From Nostoc sp. CHAB 5834 (GTDB taxonomy: Bacteria > Cyanobacteriota > Cyanobacteriia > Cyanobacteriales > Nostocaceae), in NCBI GenBank assembly GCA_020829485.1, contig JAIVFU010000265.1, positions 1-6,118 on the forward strand: a stretch of DNA of 6,118 nucleotides. The letters run 5' to 3'. The notes beneath the pieces were generated by a model, which had not been told where the DNA came from, searched no databases, and saw nothing but the letters and a program-made list of their open reading frames with translations. This document shows positions 4,917 to 6,118 of the stretch, one piece after another. Within the stretch, counting starts at the first letter, position 1. Each line of letters starts with the position of its first letter. A program made the position numbers and the translations under genes.

Positions 4917-5789
4917 TTAAGCGGCTAATCGGCAGGTCGAATCAGCAGGAAGAGGCGTCGTCACATCTCCGTTGAGCTTTCGCACCATCGCTTTATGAGC
5001 CATACAAGCTGAATGCCTGATGTGACTCTGCCTCTTGTTTGCTCTTTTTGAGAAAAGTGCTATTTTCAAGTCCTCGGTAACATCAACAGTCCAAAGAACT
5101 TTTTGGCCGACCATATGCATTGCAGATGCCTTAACCGCAACCACGGTTCCAGGGTCCACATTACTAGGGATTGCCGTTAAGAACCAATTTCCAAAATGCC
5201 ATGTTTGAGCGACTCTTCGTGCTCTTCGGCGAAAGCTTGCGGCCTTAGAGGGGGCGAGAACAAATAGAAACGAGTCCCGCACAAACCGCAGGTCAAACGT
5301 ACCGAGCTCTCGCATGCGTCCGCCTTCAAGTTCGATGTCAAAGCGCCATAAGGGCCCTTTGTCATCAAACGCCTGGTCGGGCTCTTTTTTGGGAGTTGGC
5401 GGTGGCACTGAAGGAGTCTGTTTACGTGGTGGGGAAGGCACGGGCTTTGGCTCTTCAACGTCCTGCAGTTCCCCCTTCATCAAAGCGATGCGAGCAAGGT
5501 GCATGCGCATTGGACTGAGGGGGCTACCCCGCCAGGTCTCGAACTGGTCCTGGGTCAGCACCGTTATGACCTCAAGCTTCGCGGGGGCCAGAATGGCCAC
5601 TACATAGCCGCCGGTGCAGCTGTCAAAAATGAGCGCGTAACGCCGGTGCCCTTCAAGCGGTTTGATAGCCCAAAAATACTGTTCTTTTTCCAGCATCTCC
5701 TGAATAGAGCGAGGGCCTAGGCCCGAACGCTCCACAACGCGGAATGCAGCGTGTCGTGAAACCTCAACTTCCTTTTTATCGCAAAGCAT
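4917..5789 (-). CDS. Hypothetical two-domain protein with a proline-rich linker, 290 residues
   Basis: Not securely recognised. Residues 1-105 form a compact alpha/beta domain. The start, SRHAAFRVVERSGLGPRSIQ (11-30), followed by a strand series (YALIFD, GYVVAIL, LEVITVLT), recalls the DUF4258/RelE-like layout of an H..x..R..ER helix and a small sheet, but this is a weak resemblance. Residues 113-138 are a Pro/Lys-rich flexible linker (EEPKPVPSPPRKQTPSVPPP). Residues 145-290 form a second domain, with a beta-rich first half, a very basic segment (FRRRARR, 186-192), a hydrophobic WHFGNWFLTAIP strand (197-208), and a C-terminal basic helix region (SKRANKRQSHIRHSACMAHK, 247-266). No signal peptide or membrane segment, so cytoplasmic. 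Start ATG 5787-5789 has AAGGA (5800-5796) six bases ahead. Stop TAA is followed by its own terminator. The basic second domain may bind nucleic acid (inference). Confidence 0.8.
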   Translation of the reverse strand: MLCDKKEVEVSRHAAFRVVERSGLGPRSIQEMLEKEQYFWAIKPLEGHRRYALIFDSCTGGYVVAILAPAKLEVITVLTQDQFETWRGSPLSPMRMHLARIALMKGELQDVEEPKPVPSPPRKQTPSVPPPTPKKEPDQAFDDKGPLWRFDIELEGGRMRELGTFDLRFVRDSFLFVLAPSKAASFRRRARRVAQTWHFGNWFLTAIPSNVDPGTVVAVKASAMHMVGQKVLWTVDVTEDLKIALFSKRANKRQSHIRHSACMAHKAMVRKLNGDVTTPLPADSTCRLAA

Positions 5790-6018
5790 TTCCTGTCCTT
5801 AAAGTGGTCCTTATAGGTGTAGGTATGGCGTGGGCCGACTGCCTAACAACTACAGCACATCAACCTAAAGGAAACCCGCAGTCGGGTTATCCTGGCCGAA
5901 TAATCCGGGGTGCTTCAGGCTAGGCCGCCCCTTGCCAGACCACTGTCGTGTTGCTGTCGTGGCCGTCGAAACGCTCTCAACAGAAACTGGGACCCTCAAC
6001 AACCGATGGAAACGCTTT
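5790..6018. promoter_or_regulatory. Divergent intergenic region between the two-domain gene and the HTH regulator
   Basis: These 229 bases hold no gene I can support. For the minus-strand gene, TATAAG (5815-5810) could be a -10 element, but no convincing -35 lies upstream of it. GTCCTTA occurs at 5795-5801 and 5807-5813, twelve bases apart. CGGGTTAT (5883-5890) and ATAATCCG (5900-5907) form an inverted repeat with one G-T mismatch. CTGTCGTG is repeated at 5943-5950 and 5954-5961, and CTCAACA and GAAACGCT are each repeated once before the regulator start. Such sites next to an HTH gene are candidates for its operators. Confidence 0.4.
5943..5961 (+). repeat. Direct repeat CTGTCGTG, 11-base period
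   Basis: Two perfect 8-base copies start at 5943 and 5954. The period is close to one helical turn, so both would face the same side of the DNA. They lie about 60-75 bases ahead of the regulator's ATG. Chance occurrence is possible at this length. Confidence 0.4.
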
Positions 6019-6118
6019 ATGACCACTGCCGAAAAAACAAATACTCCCCGCCTCCTCACTCCCGAAGAGCTGGCGGCACTCATCAAGGCCACCCGCGAGA
6101 TGCGCAAGTGGTCTCAGG
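6019..6118 (+). CDS. Helix-turn-helix (XRE-type) regulator, N-terminus only, cut by the window edge
   Basis: The frame from ATG 6019 is open to the end of the window (33 complete codons). After a short polar lead (residues 1-11) comes LTPEELAALIKATREMR and then KWSQ at 30-33. This is the classic beginning of an HTH_3/XRE DNA-binding domain: a first helix ending in an arginine-containing turn, then W/G-S-Q opening the second helix. The recognition helix would lie just beyond the window. A GGAA (6008-6011) seven bases ahead serves as ribosome site. An overlapping ATG at 6006 in another frame gives a non-domain-like peptide and is not preferred. It is transcribed divergently from the 290-residue gene and may regulate it or itself through repeats in the shared intergenic region (inference). 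Confidence 0.72.
   Translation, partial: MTTAEKTNTPRLLTPEELAALIKATREMRKWSQ

Noticed and set aside
4675..4920. A plus-strand frame crossing the end of the RCC1 gene and both terminators
   Set aside because: It runs through two strong terminators and is out of frame with the real gene; no domain is visible.
5865..6107. An 80-codon minus-strand frame overlapping the regulator start
   Set aside because: It runs antisense to the HTH-like N-terminus, is Ser/Val/Arg-rich with no domain, and lacks a clear ribosome site.

Overview
The window is bacterial and looks like an accessory part of a proteobacterial chromosome. Burkholderiales or a close relative is my best guess, but it rests only on gene style and moderate base composition, with no marker gene to confirm it. 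I recognise no core metabolic gene. The genes are mostly orphans on alternating strands, and a mobile element end sits at the left edge.

Left edge, 1-127: the right end of an IS200/IS605-type element. It shows the last codons of a probable TnpB, a hairpin with a TTTA loop (98-117) and a terminal ATGTCAA. This is also the 3' part of the element's omega RNA (reRNA), so the guide should begin at 128. From 124 to 1421 two genes lie on the minus strand as a likely operon: first a T5orf172/MUG113-type GIY-YIG domain protein (663-1421), then an unrecognised 166-residue protein (124-624). The stop codon of the second gene lies inside the insertion sequence terminus.

Centre, 1422-4830: an AT-rich divergent intergenic stretch (1422-1597), then three plus-strand genes. 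They are an unrecognised 116-residue basic protein with a good ribosome binding site and its own terminator, a small three-helix membrane protein reminiscent of PnuC, and a 775-residue secreted protein. The last combines two Hydin/choice-of-anchor-D-like domains, two putative Ig (He_PIG-like) domains and a seven-repeat RCC1 propeller in which every repeat carries a cysteine pair. A strong terminator follows it.

Right, 4874-6118: a minus-strand terminator and gene for an unrecognised two-domain protein with a proline-rich linker (4917-5789). After it comes a 229-base divergent intergenic region with several short repeats, then the start of a plus-strand helix-turn-helix regulator cut by the window edge.

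No gene-free stretch exceeds 300 bases. I saw no tRNA, rRNA or CRISPR array. The genes do not form an obvious single pathway. The clearest functional pairings are the TnpB/omega RNA end with its presumptive guide, and the two-gene GIY-YIG operon beside it.
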